DNA of 64,000 nucleotides from Argentina anserina (lineage: Eukaryota > Streptophyta > Magnoliopsida > Rosales > Rosaceae): assembly GCF_933775445.1 (NCBI RefSeq), contig NW_026089428.1, positions 124,001 through 188,000 on the forward strand, in the 5' to 3' direction. Below are positions 19,788-32,290 of the stretch, one piece after another (within the stretch, counting starts at the first letter, position 1; each line of letters opens with the position of its first letter). The notes under the pieces are model-generated. The model did not search any database. It worked only from the letters and a program-made list of their open reading frames with translations, and had not been told where the DNA came from. The position numbers were made by a program, and so were the translations under genes.

Positions 19788-20822
19788 GCAAGTGTGGGAG
19801 TGTGGTTCTTTCAAACAGAGTATCTTTACATCGTTTGCGTATCTTTACTATTCCAATTGTGTATCTTTACATCATTTGCGTATCTTTACTATTCCAATTG
19901 TTTTTCTTTTCATTTCTCGTTTGAGTATCTTTCTGTAAGGCTTCTGATGCGAGTTTCTATTGTATTTGAGAGTTTTCCAAGTGTGGGAGTGTGTTTCTTT
20001 CAAATTGAGTATCTTTACATCGTTTGCGTATCTTTACTATTCCAGTTGTGTATCTTTACATCGTTTGCGTATCTTTACTATTCCAATTGTGTATCTTTTC
20101 ATTTCTCGTTTGAGTATCTTTCTGTAAGGCTTCTGATGCGAGTTTCTATTGTATTTGAGAGTTTTGCAAGTGTGGGAGTGTGTTTCTTTCAAACTGAGTA
20201 TCTTTACATCGTTTGCGTATCTTTACTATTCCAATTGTGTATGTTTTCATTTATCGTTTGAGTATCTTTCTGTAAGGCTTCTGATGCGAGTTTCTATTGT
20301 ATTTGAGAGTTTTGCAAGTGTGGGAGTGTGTTTCTTTCAAACTGAGTATCTTTACATCGTTTGCGTATCTTTACTATTCCAATTGTGTATCTTTACATCG
20401 TTTGCGTATCTTTACTATTCCAATTGTGTATCTTTTCATTTCTCGTTTGAGTATCTTTCTGTAAGGCTTCTGATGCGAGTTTCTATTGTATTTGAGAGTT
20501 TTTCAAGTGTGGGAGTGTGTTTCTTTCAAACTGAGTATCTTTACATCGTTTGCGTATCTTTACTATTCCAATTGTGTATGTTTTCATTTATCGTTTGAGT
20601 ATCTTTCTGTAAGGCTTCTGATGCGAGTTTCTATTGTATTTGAGAGTGTTGCAAGTGTGGGAGTGTGTTTCTTTCAAACTGAGTATCTTTACATCGTTTG
20701 CGTATCTTTACTATTCCAATTGTGTATCTTTACATCGTTTGCGTATCTTTACTATTCCAATTGTGTATCTTTTCATTTCTCGTTTGAGTATCTTTCTGTA
20801 AGGCTTCTGATGCGAGTTTCTA

Positions 20823-21052
20823 TTGTATTTGAGAGTTTTCCAAGTGTGGGAGTGTGTTTCTTTCAAACTGAGTATCTTTACATCGTTTGCGTATCTTTAC
20901 TATTCCAGTTGTGTATCTTTACATCGTTTGCGTATCTTTACTATTCCAATTGTGTATCTTTACATCGTTTGCGTATCTTTACTATTCCAATTGTGTATCT
21001 TTTCATTTCTCGTTTGAGTATCTTTCTGTAAGGCTTCTGATGCGAGTTTCTA
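20823..21052 (+). repeat. 230-bp monomer variant (three 41-bp modules)
   Basis: Between two successive gagagttt landmarks the 41-bp module occurs three times instead of once or twice, giving 148 + 82 = 230 bp. Other 230-bp units start near 30522, 31575, 33895, 36189 and 41197. They often carry a ccagttg variant at the end of the first module, suggesting that most derive from one event spread by later duplication. Confidence 0.85.
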
Positions 21053-22994
21053 TTGTATTTGAGAGTTTTGCAAGTGCGGGAGTGTGTTTCTTTCAAACTG
21101 AGTATCTTTACATCGTTTGCGTATCTTTACTATTCCAATTGTGTATGTTTTCATTTATCGTTTGAGTATCTTTCTGTAAGGCTTCTGATGCGAGTTTCTA
21201 TTGTATTTGAGAGTTTTGCAAGTGCGGGAGTGTGTTTCTTTCAAACTGAGTATCTTTACATCGTTTGCGTATCTTTACTATTCCAATTGTGTATCTTTTC
21301 ATTTCTCGTTTGAGTATCTTTCTGTAAGGCTTTCTAATGCGAGTTTCTATTGAATTTGAGAGTTTTGCAAGTGTGGGAGTGTGTTTCTTTCAAACTGAGT
21401 ATCTTTACATCGTTTGCGTATCTTTACTATTCCAATTGTGTATCTTTACATCGTTTGCGTATCTTTACTATTCCAATTGTGTATCTTTTCATTTCTCGTT
21501 TGAGTATCTTTCTGTAAGGCTTCTGATGCGAGTTTCTATTGTATTTGAGAGTTTTGCAAGTGTGGGAGTGTGTTTCTTTCAAGCTGAGTATCTTTACATC
21601 GTTTGCGTATCTTTACTATTCCAATTGTGTATCTTTTCATTTCTCGTTTGAGTATATTTCTGTAAGGCTTTCTGATGCGAGTTTCTATTGAATATGAGAG
21701 TTTTGCAAGTGTGGGAGTGTGTTTCTTTTAAACTGAGTATCTTTACATGGTTTGCGTATCTTTACTATTCCAATTGTGTATCTTTACATCGTTTGCGTAT
21801 CTTTACTATTCCAATTGTGTATCTTTTCATTTCTCGTTTATGTAACTTTCTGTAAGGCTTCTGATGCGAGTTTCTATTGTATTTGAGAGTTTTGCAAGTG
21901 TGGGAGTGTGTTTCTTTCAAACTGAGTATCTTTACATCGTTTGCGTATCTTTACTATTCTAATTGTGTATCTTTTCATTTCTCGTTTAAGTATCTTTCTG
22001 TAAGGCTTCTGATGCGAGTTTTTATTGTATTTGAGAGTCTTGCAAGTTTGGGAGTGTGTTTCTTTCAAACTGAGTATCTTTACATCGTTTGCGTATCTTT
22101 ACTATTCCAATTGTGTATCTTTACATCATTTGCGTATCTTTACAATTCCAATTGTTTTTCTTTTCATTTCTCGTTTGAGTATCTTTCTGTAAGGCTTCTG
22201 ATGCGAGTTTCTATTGTATTTGAGAGTTTTGCAAGTGTGGGAGTGTGTTTCTTTTAAACTGAGTATCTTTACATCGTTTGCGTATCTTTACTATTCCAAT
22301 TGTGTATCTTTTCATTTCTCGGTTAAGTATCTTTCTGTAAGGCTTCTGATGCGAGTTTCTATTGTATTTGAGAGTTTTGCAAGTTTGGGAGTGTGTTTCT
22401 TTCAAACTGAGTATCTTTACATCGTTTGCGTATCTTTACTATTCCAATTGTGTATCTTTTCATTTCTCGTTTGAGTATCTTTCTGTAAGGCTTCTGATGC
22501 GAGTTTCTATTGTATTTGAGAGTTTTGCAAGTGTGGGAGTGTGTTTCTTTCAAACTGAGTATCTTTACATCGTTTGCGTATCTTTACTATTCCAATTGTG
22601 TATCTTTTCATTTCTCGTTTGAGTATCTTTCTGTAAGGCTTCTGATGCGAGTTTCTATTGTATTTGAGAGTTTTGCAAGTGTGGGAGTGTGTTTCTTTCA
22701 AACTGAGTATCTTTACATCGTTTGCGTATCTTTACTATTCCAATTGTGTATGTTTTCATATATCGTTTGAGTATCTTTCTGTAAGGCTTCTGATGCGAGT
22801 TTCTATTGTATTTGAGAGTTTTGCAAGTGTGGGAGTGTGTTTCTTTCAAACTGAGTATCTTTACATCGTTTGCGTATCTTTACTATTCCAATTGTGTATC
22901 TTTACATCGTTTGCGTATCTTTACTATTCCAATTGTGTATCTTTTCATTTCTCGTTTGAGTATCTTTCTGTAAGGCTTCTGATGCGAGTTTCTA

Positions 22995-25060
22995 TTGTAT
23001 TTGAGAGTTTTTCAAGTGTGGGAGTGTGTTTCTTTCAAACTGAGTATCTTTACATCGTTTGCGTATCTTTACTATTCCAATTGTGTATGTTTTCATTTAT
23101 CGTTTGAGTATCTTTCTGTAAGGCTTCTGATGCGAGTTTCTATTGTATTTGAGAGTTTTGCAAGTGTGGGAGTGTGTTTCTTTCAAACTGAGTATCTTTA
23201 CATCGTTTGCGTATCTTTACTATTCCAATTGTGTATCTTTACATCGTTTGCGAATCTTTACTATTCCAATTGTGTATCTTTTCATTTCTCGTTTGAGTAT
23301 CTTTCTGTAAGGCTTCTGATGCGAGTTTCTATTGTATTTGAGAGTTTTCCAAGTGTGGGAGTGTGTTTCTTTCAAACTGAGTATCTTTACATCGTTTGCG
23401 TATCTTTACTATTCCAGTTGTGTATCTTTACATCGTTTGCGTATCTTTACTATTCCAATTGTGTATGTTTTCATTTCTCGTTTGAGTATCTTTTTGTAAG
23501 GCTTCTGATGCGAGTTTCTATTGTATTTGAGAGTTTGGCAAGTGTGGGAGTGTGTTTCTTTCAAACTGAGTATCTTTACATCGTTTGCGTATCTTTACTA
23601 TTCCAATTGTGTATGTTTTCATTTATCGTTTGAGTATCTTTCTGTAAGGCTTTCTGATGCGAGTTTCTATTGAATTTGAGAGTTTGGCAAGTGTGGGAGT
23701 GTGTTTCTTTCAAACTGAGTATCTTTACATCGTTTGCGTATCTTTACTATTCCAATTGTGTATATTTTCATTTCTCGTTTGAGTATCTTTCTGTAAGGCT
23801 TCTGATGCGAGTTTCTACTGTATTTGAGAGTTTTGCAAGTGTGGGAGTGTGGTTCTTTCAAACAGAGTATCTTTACATCGTTTGCGTATCTTTACTATTC
23901 CAATTGTGTATCTTTACATCGTTTGCGAATCTTTACTATTCCAATTGTGTATCTTTTCATTTCTCGTTTGAGTATCTTTCTGTAAGGCTTCTGATGCGAG
24001 TTTCTATTGTATTTGAGAGTTTTCCAAGTGTGGGAGTGTGTTTCTTTCAAACTGAGTATCTTTACATCGTTTGCGTATCTTTACTATTCCAGTTGTGTAT
24101 CTTTACATCGTTTGCGTATCTTTACTATTCCAATTGTGTATGTTTTCATTTCTCGTTTGAGTATCTTTTTGTAAGGCTTCTGATGCGAGTTTCTATTGTA
24201 TTTGAGAGTTTGGCAAGTGTGGGAGTGTGTTTCTTTCAAACTGAGTATCTTTACATCGTTTGCGTATCTTTACTATTCCAATTGTGTATGTTTTCATTTA
24301 TCGTTTGAGTATCTTTCTGTAAGGCTTTCTGATGCGAGTTTCTATTGAATTTGAGAGTTTGGCAAGTGTGGGAGTGTGTTTCTTTCAAACTGAGTATCTT
24401 TACATCGTTTGCGTATCTTTACTATTCCAATTGTGTATATTTTCATTTCTCGTTTGAGTATCTTTCTGTAAGGCTTCTGATGCGAGTTTCTACTGTATTT
24501 GAGAGTTTTGCAAGTGTGGGAGTGTGGTTCTTTCAAACAGAGTATCTTTACATCGTTTGCGTATCTTTACTATTCCAATTGTGTATCTTTACATCGTTTG
24601 CGTATCTTTACTATTCCAATTGTGTATCTTTTCATTTCACGTTTGAGTATCTTTCTGTAAGGCTTCTGATGCGAGTTTCTATTGTATTTGAGAGTTTTGC
24701 AAGTGTGGGAGTGTGTTTCTTTCAAACTGAGTATCTTTACATCGTTTGCGTATCTTTACTATTCCAATTGTGTATCTTTACATCGTTTGCGAATCTTTAC
24801 TATTCCAATTGTGTATCTTTTCATTTCTCGTTTGAGTATCTTTCTGTAAGGCTTCTGATGCGAGTTTCTATTGTATTTGAGAGTTTTCCAAGTGTGGGAG
24901 TGTGTTTCTTTCAAACTGAGTATCTTTACATCGTTTGCGTATCTTTACTATTCCAGTTGTGTATCTTTACATCGTTTGCGTATCTTTACTATTTCAATTG
25001 TGTATGTTTTCATTTCTCGTTTGAGTATCTTTTTGTAAGGCTTCTGATGCGAGTTTCTAT
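22995..25060 (+). repeat. 675-bp higher-order repeat
   Basis: A four-monomer block (two 189-bp, one 148-bp and one 149-bp unit) recurs with a 675-bp period at about 22995, 23670 and 24345; the third copy is lengthened by a further 189-bp unit. Markers are gtatctttttgtaagg, gagagtttggcaag, and a tactgtatttg/gtggttctttcaaacag variant. The first block also matches 6518-7156 and 34462-35100. Confidence 0.8.
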
Positions 25061-25869
25061 TGTATTTGAGAGTTTGGCAAGTGTGGGAGTGTGTTTCTTT
25101 CAAACTGAGTATCTTTACATCGTTTGCGTATCTTTACTATTCCAATTGTGTATGTTTTCATTTATCGTTTGAGTATCTTTCTGTAAGGCTTCTGATGCGA
25201 GTTTCTATTGTATTTGAGAGTGTTGCAAGTGTGGGAGTGTGTTTCTTTCAAACTGAGTATCTTTACATCGTTTGCGTATCTTTACTATTCCAATTGTATA
25301 TCTTTACATCGTTTGCGTATCTTTACTATTCCAATTGTGTATCTTTTCATTTCTCGTTTGAGTATCTTTCTGTAAGGCTTCTGATGCGAGTTTCTATTGT
25401 ATTTGAGAGTTTTCCAAGTGTGGGAGTGTGTTTCTTTCAAACTGAGTATCTTTACATCGTTTGCGTATCTTTACTATTCCAATTGTGTATGTTTTCATTT
25501 ATCGTTTGAGTATCTTTCTGTAAGGCTTCTGATGCGAGTTTCTATTGTATTTAAGAGTGTTGCAAGTGTGGGAGTGTGTTTCTTTCAAACTGAGTATCTT
25601 TACATCGTTTGCGTATCTTTACTATTCCAATTGTGTATCTTTACATCGTTTGCGTATCTTTACTATTCCAATTGTGTATCTTTTCATTTCTCGTTTGAGT
25701 ATCTTTCTGTAAGGCTTCTGATGCGAGTTTCTATTGCATTTGAGAGTTTTGCAAGTGCGGGAGTGTGTTTCTTTCAAACTGAGTATCTTTACATCGTTTG
25801 CGTATCTTTACTATTCCAATTGTGTATCTTTTCATTTCTCGTTTGAGTATCTTTCTGTAAGGCTTTCTA

Positions 25870-28800
25870 ATGCGAGTTTCTATTGAATTTGAGAGTTTTG
25901 CAAGTTTGGGAGTGTGTTTCTTTCAAACTGAGTATCTTTACATCGTTTGCGTATCTTTACTATTCCAATTGTGTATCTTTACATCGTTTGCGTATCTTTA
26001 CTATTCCAATTGTGTATCTTTTCATTTCTCGTTTGAGTATCTTTCTGTAAGGCTTCTGATGCGAGTTTCTATTGTATTTGAGAGTTTTGCAAGTGTGGGA
26101 GTGTGTTTCTTTCAAGCTGAGTATCTTTACATCGTTTGCGTATCTTTACTATTCCAATTGTGTATCTTTTCATTTCTCGTTTGAGTATATTTCTGTAAGG
26201 CTTTCTGATGCGAGTTTCTATTGAATATGAGAGTTTTGCAAGTGTGGGAGTGTGTTTCTTTCAAACTGAGTATCTTTACATCGTTTGCGTATCTTTACTA
26301 TTCCAATTGTGTATCTTTACATCGTTTGCGTATCTTTACTATTCCAATTGTGTATCTTTTCATTTCTCGTTTATGTATCTTTCTGTAAGGCTTCTGATGC
26401 GAGTTTCTATTGTATTTGAGAGTTTTGCAAGTGTGGGAGTGTGTTTCTTTCAAACTGAGTATCTTTACATCGTTTGCGTATCTTTACTATTCTAATTGTG
26501 TATCTTTTCATTTCTCGTTTAAGTATCTTTCTGTAAGGCTTCTGATGCGAGTTTTTATTGTATTTGAGAGTCTTGCAAGTTTGGGAGTGTGTTTCTTTCA
26601 AACTGAGTATCTTTACATCGTTTGCGTATCTTTACTATTCCAATTGTGTATCTTTACATCATTTGCGTATCTTTACTATTCCAATTGTTTTTCTTTTCAT
26701 TTCTCGTTTGAGTATCTTTCTGTAAGGCTTCTGATGCGAGTTTCTATTGTATTTGAGAGTTTTGCAAGTGTGGGAGTGTGTTTCTTTCAAACTGAGTATC
26801 TTTACATCGTTTGCGTATCTTTACTATTCCAATTGTGTATCTTTTCATTTCTCGGTTAAGTATCTTTCTGTAAGGCTTCTGATGCGAGTTTCTATTGTAT
26901 TTGAGAGTTTTGCAAGTTTGGGAGTGTGTTTCTTTCAAACTGAGTATCTTTACATCGTTTGCGTATATTTACTATTCCAATTGTGTATCTTTTCATTTCT
27001 CGTTTGAGTATCTTTCTGTAAGGCTTCTGATGCGAGTTTCTATTGTATTTGAGAGTTTTGCAAGTGTGGGAGTGTGTTTCTTTCAAACTGAGTATCTTTA
27101 CATCGTTTGCGTATCTTTACTATTCCAATTGTGTATCTTTTCATTTCTCGTTTGAGTATCTTTCTGTAAGGCTTCTGATGCGAGTTTCTATTGTATTTGA
27201 GAGTTTTGCAAGTGTGGGAGTGTGTTTCTTTCAAACTGAGTATCTTTACATCGTTTGCGTATCTTTACTATTCCAATTGTGTATGTTTTCATTTATCGTT
27301 TGAGTATCTTTCTGTAAGGCTTCTGATGCGAGTTTCTATTGTATTTGAGAGTTTTGCAAGTGTGGGAGTGTGTTTCTTTCAAACTGAGTATCTTTACATC
27401 GTTTGCGTATCTTTACTATTCCAATTGTGTATCTTTACATCGTTTGCGTATCTTTACTATTCCAATTGTGTATCTTTTCATTTCTCGTTTGAGTATCTTT
27501 CTGTAAGGCTTCTGATGCGAGTTTCTATTGTATTTGAGAGTTTTTCAAGTGTGGGAGTGTGTTTCTTTCAAACTGAGTATCTTTACATCGTTTGCGTATC
27601 TTTACTATTCCAATTGTGTATGTTTTCATTTATCGTTTGAGTATCTTTCTGTAAGGCTTCTGATGCGAGTTTCTATTGTATTTGAGAGTGTTGCAAGTGT
27701 GGGAGTGTGTTTCTTTCAAACTGAGTATCTTTACATCGTTTGCGTATCTTTACTATTCCAATTGTGTATCTTTACATCGTTTGCGTATCTTTACTATTCC
27801 AATTGTGTATCTTTTCATTTCTTGTTTGAGTATCTTTCTGTAAGGCTTCTGATGCGAGTTTCTATTGTATTTGAGAGTTTTCCAAGTGTGGGAGTGTGTT
27901 TCTTTCAAACTGAGTATCTTTACATCGTTTGCGTATCTTTACTATTCCAGTTGTGTATCTTTACATCGTTTGCGTATCTTTACTATTCCAATTGTGTATG
28001 TTTTCATTTCTCGTTTGAGTATCTTTCTGTAAGGCTTCTGATGCGAGTTTCTATTGTATTTGAGAGTGTTGCAAGTGTGGGAGTGTGTTTCTTTCAAACT
28101 GAGTATCTTTACATCGTTTGCGTATCTTTACTATTCCAATTGTGTATCTTTACATCATTTGCGTATCTTTACTATTCCAATTGTTTTTCTTTTCATTTCT
28201 CGTTTGAGTATCTTTCTGTAAGGCTTCTGATGCGAGTTTCTATTGTATTTGAGAGTTTTGCAAGTGTGGGAGTGTGTTTCTTTCAAGCTGAGTATCTTTA
28301 CATCGTTTGCGTATCTTTACTATTCCAATTGTGTATCTTTTCATTTCTCGTTTGAGTATCTTTCTGTAAGGCTTCTGATGCGAGTTTCTATTGTATTTGA
28401 GAGTTTTGCAAGTGCGGGAGTGTGTTTCTTTCAAACTGAGTATCTTTACATCGTTTGCGTATCTTTACTATTCCAATTGTGTATCTTTTCATTTCTCGTT
28501 TGAGTATCTTTCTGTAAGGCTTTCTAATGCGAGTTTCTATTGAATTTGAGAGTTTTGCAAGTTTGGGAGTGTGTTTCTTTCAAACTGAGTATCTTTACAT
28601 CGTTTGCGTATCTTTACTATTCCAATTGTGTATCTTTACATCGTTTGCGTATCTTTACTATTCCAATTGTGTATCTTTTCATTTCTCGTTTGAGTATCTT
28701 TCTGTAAGGCTTCTGATGCGAGTTTCTATTGTATTTGAGAGTTTTGCAAGTGTGGGAGTGTGTTTCTTTCAAGCTGAGTATCTTTACATCGTTTGCGTAT

Positions 28801-30900
28801 CTTTACTATTCCAATTGTGTATCTTTTCATTTCTCGTTTGAGTATATTTCTGTAAGGCTTTCTGATGCGAGTTTCTATTGAATATGAGAGTTTTGCAAGT
28901 GTGGGAGTGTGTTTCTTTCAAACTGAGTATCTTTACATCGTTTGCGTATCTTTACTATTCCAATTGTGTATCTTTACATCGTTTGCGTATCTTTACTATT
29001 CCAATTGTGTATCTTTTCATTTCTCGTTTATGTATCTTTCTGTAAGGCTTCTGATGCGAGTTTCTATTGTATTTGAGAGTTTTGCAAGTGTGGGAGTGTG
29101 TTTCTTTCAAACTGAGTATCTTTACATCGTTTGCGTATCTTTACTATTCTAATTGTGTATCTTTTCATTTCTCGTTTAAGTATCTTTCTGTAAGGCTTCT
29201 TATGCGAGTTTTTATTGTATTTGAGAGTCTTGCAAGTTTGGGAGTGTGTTTCTTTCAAACTGAGTATCTTTACATCGTTTGCGTATCTTTACTATTCCAA
29301 TTGTGTATCTTTACATCATTTGCGTATCTTTACTATTCCAATTGTTTTTCTTTTCATTTCTCGTTTGAGTATCTTTCTGTAAGGCTTCTGATGCGAGTTT
29401 CTATTGTATTTGAGAGTTTTGCAAGTGTGGGAGTGTGTTTCTTTCAAACTGAGTATCTTTACATCGTTTGCGTATCTTTACTATTCCAATTGTGTATCTT
29501 TTCATTTCTCGGTTAAGTATCTTTCTGTAAGGCTTCTGATGCGAGTTTCTATTGTATTTGAGAGTTTTGCAAGTTTGGGAGTGTGTTTCTTTCAAACTGA
29601 GTATCTTTACATCGTTTGCGTATCTTTACTATTCCAATTGTGTATCTTTTCATTTCTCGTTTGAGTATCTTTCTGTAAGGCTTCTGATGCGAGTTTCTAT
29701 TGTATTTGAGAGTTTTGCAAGTGTGGGAGTGTGTTTCTTTCAAACTGAGTATCTTTACATCGTTTGCGTATCTTTACTATTCCAATTGTGTATCTTTTCA
29801 TTTCTCGTTTGAGTATCTTTCTGTAAGGCTTCTGATGCGAGTTTCTATTGTATTTGAGAGTTTTGCAAGTGTGGGAGTGTGTTTCTTTCAAACTGAGTAT
29901 CTTTACATCGTTTGCGTATCTTTACTATTCCAATTGTGTATGTTTTCATTTATCGTTTGAGTATCTTTCTGTAAGGCTTCTGATGCGAGTTTCTATTGTA
30001 TTTGAGAGTTTTGCAAGTGTGGGAGTGTGTTTCTTTCAAACTGAGTATCTTTACATCGTTTGCGTATCTTTACTATTCCAATTGTGTATCTTTACATCGT
30101 TTGCGTATCTTTACTATTCCAATTGTGTATCTTTTCATTTCTCGTTTGAGTATCTTTCTGTAAGGCTTCTGATGCGAGTTTCTATTGTATTTGAGAGTTT
30201 TTCAAGTGTGGGAGTGTGTTTCTTTCAAACTGAGTATCTTTACATCGTTTGCGTATCTTTACTATTCCAATTGTGTATGTTTTCATTTATCGTTTGAGTA
30301 TCTTTCTGTAAGGCTTCTGATGCGAGTTTCTATTGTATTTGAGAGTGTTGCAAGTGTGGGAGTGTGTTTCTTTCAAACTGAGTATCTTTACATCGTTTGC
30401 GTATCTTTACTATTCCAATTGTGTATCTTTACATCGTTTGCGTATCTTTACTATTCCAATTGTGTATCTTTTCATTTCTTGTTTGAGTATCTTTCTGTAA
30501 GGCTTCTGATGCGAGTTTCTATTGTATTTGAGAGTTTTCCAAGTGTGGGAGTGTGTTTCTTTCAAACTGAGTATCTTTACATCGTTTGCGTATCTTTACT
30601 ATTCCAGTTGTGTATCTTTACATCGTTTGCGTATCTTTACTATTCCAATTGTGTATCTTTACATCGTTTGCGTATCTTTACTATTCCAATTGTGTATATT
30701 TTCATTTCTCGTTTGAGTATCTTTCTGTAAGGCTTCTGATGCGAGTTTCTATTGTATTTGAGAGTTTTGCAAGTGCGGGAGTGTGTTTCTTTCAAACTGA
30801 GTATCTTTACATCGTTTGCGTATCTTTACTATTCCAATTGTGTATGTTTTCATTTATCGTTTGAGTATCTTTCTGTAAGGCTTCTGATGCGAGTTTCTAT
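25870..30900 (+). repeat. 2657-bp tandem duplication in satellite
   Basis: Monomer variants from about 25870 recur from 28527 at a constant offset of 2657 bp. Corresponding points are 26208 and 28865, 26410 and 29067, 26747 and 29404, 27191 and 29848, and 27528 and 30185. Differences between the copies are sparse (for example gatgcgag versus tatgcgag near 29203), so the duplication is recent. Confidence 0.88.
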
Positions 30901-32290
30901 TGTATTTGAGAGTTTTGCAAGTGCGGGAGTGTGTTTCTTTCAAACTGAGTATCTTTACATCGTTTGCGTATCTTTACTATTCCAATTGTGTATCTTTTCA
31001 TTTCTCGTTTGAGTATCTTTCTGTAAGGCTTTCTAATGCGAGTTTCTATTGAATTTGAGAGTTTTGCAAGTGTGGGAGTGTGTTTCTTTCAAACTGAGTA
31101 TCTTTACATCGTTTGCGTATCTTTACTATTCCAATTGTGTATCTTTACATCGTTTGCGTATCTTTACTATTCCAATTGTGTATCTTTTCATTTCTCGTTT
31201 GAGTATCTTTCTGTAAGGCTTCTGATGCGAGTTTCTATTGTATTTGAGAGTGTTGCAAGTGTGGGAGTGTGTTTCTTTCAAACTGAGTATCTTTACATCG
31301 TTTGCGTATCTTTACTATTCCAATTGTGTATGTTTTCATTTATCGTTTGAGTATCTTTCTGTAAGGCTTCTGATGCGAGTTTCTATTGTATTTGAGAGTG
31401 TTGCAAGTGTGGGAGTGTGTTTCTTTCAAACTGAGTATCTTTACATCGTTTGCGTATCTTTACTATTCCAATTGTGTATCTTTACATCGTTTGCGTATCT
31501 TTACTATTCCAATTGTGTATCTTTTCATTTCTTGTTTGAGTATCTTTCTGTAAGGCTTCTGATGCGAGTTTCTATTGTATTTGAGAGTTTTCCAAGTGTG
31601 GGAGTGTGTTTCTTTCAAACTGAGTATCTTTACATCGTTTGCGTATCTTTACTATTCCAGTTGTGTATCTTTACATCGTTTGCGTATCTTTACTATTCCA
31701 ATTGTGTATCTTTACATCGTTTGCGTATCTTTACTATTCCAATTGTGTATATTTTCATTTCTCGTTTGAGTATCTTTCTGTAAGGCTTCTAATGCGAGTT
31801 TCTATTGTATTTGAGAGTTTTGCAAGTGCGGGAGTGTGTTTCTTTCAAACTGAGTATCTTTACATCGTTTGCGTATCTTTACTATTCCAATTGTGTATGT
31901 TTTCATTTATCGTTTGAGTATCTTTCTGTAAGGCTTCTGATGCGAGTTTCTATTGTATTTGAGAGTTTTGCAAGTGCGGGAGTGTGTTTCTTTCAAACTG
32001 AGTATCTTTACATCGTTTGCGTATCTTTACTATTCCAATTGTGTATCTTTTCATTTCTCGTTTGAGTATCTTTCTGTAAGGCTTTCTAATGCGAGTTTCT
32101 ATTGAATTTGAGAGTTTTGCAAGTGTGGGAGTGTGTTTCTTTCAAACTGAGTATCTTTACATCGTTTGCGTATCTTTACTATTCCAATTGTGTATCTTTA
32201 CATCGTTTGCGTATCTTTACTATTCCAATTGTGTATCTTTTCATTTCTCGTTTGAGTATCTTTCTGTAAGGCTTCTGATGCGAGTTTCTA
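30185..32290 (+). repeat. 1053-bp tandem duplication in satellite
   Basis: The block starting near 30185 recurs from 31238 at an offset of 1053 bp, including its 230-bp monomer (30522 and 31575) and the gtgtatattttc variant (near 30702 and 31755). Copies differ at single sites, such as gatgcgag versus aatgcgag near 31789. Confidence 0.82.
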
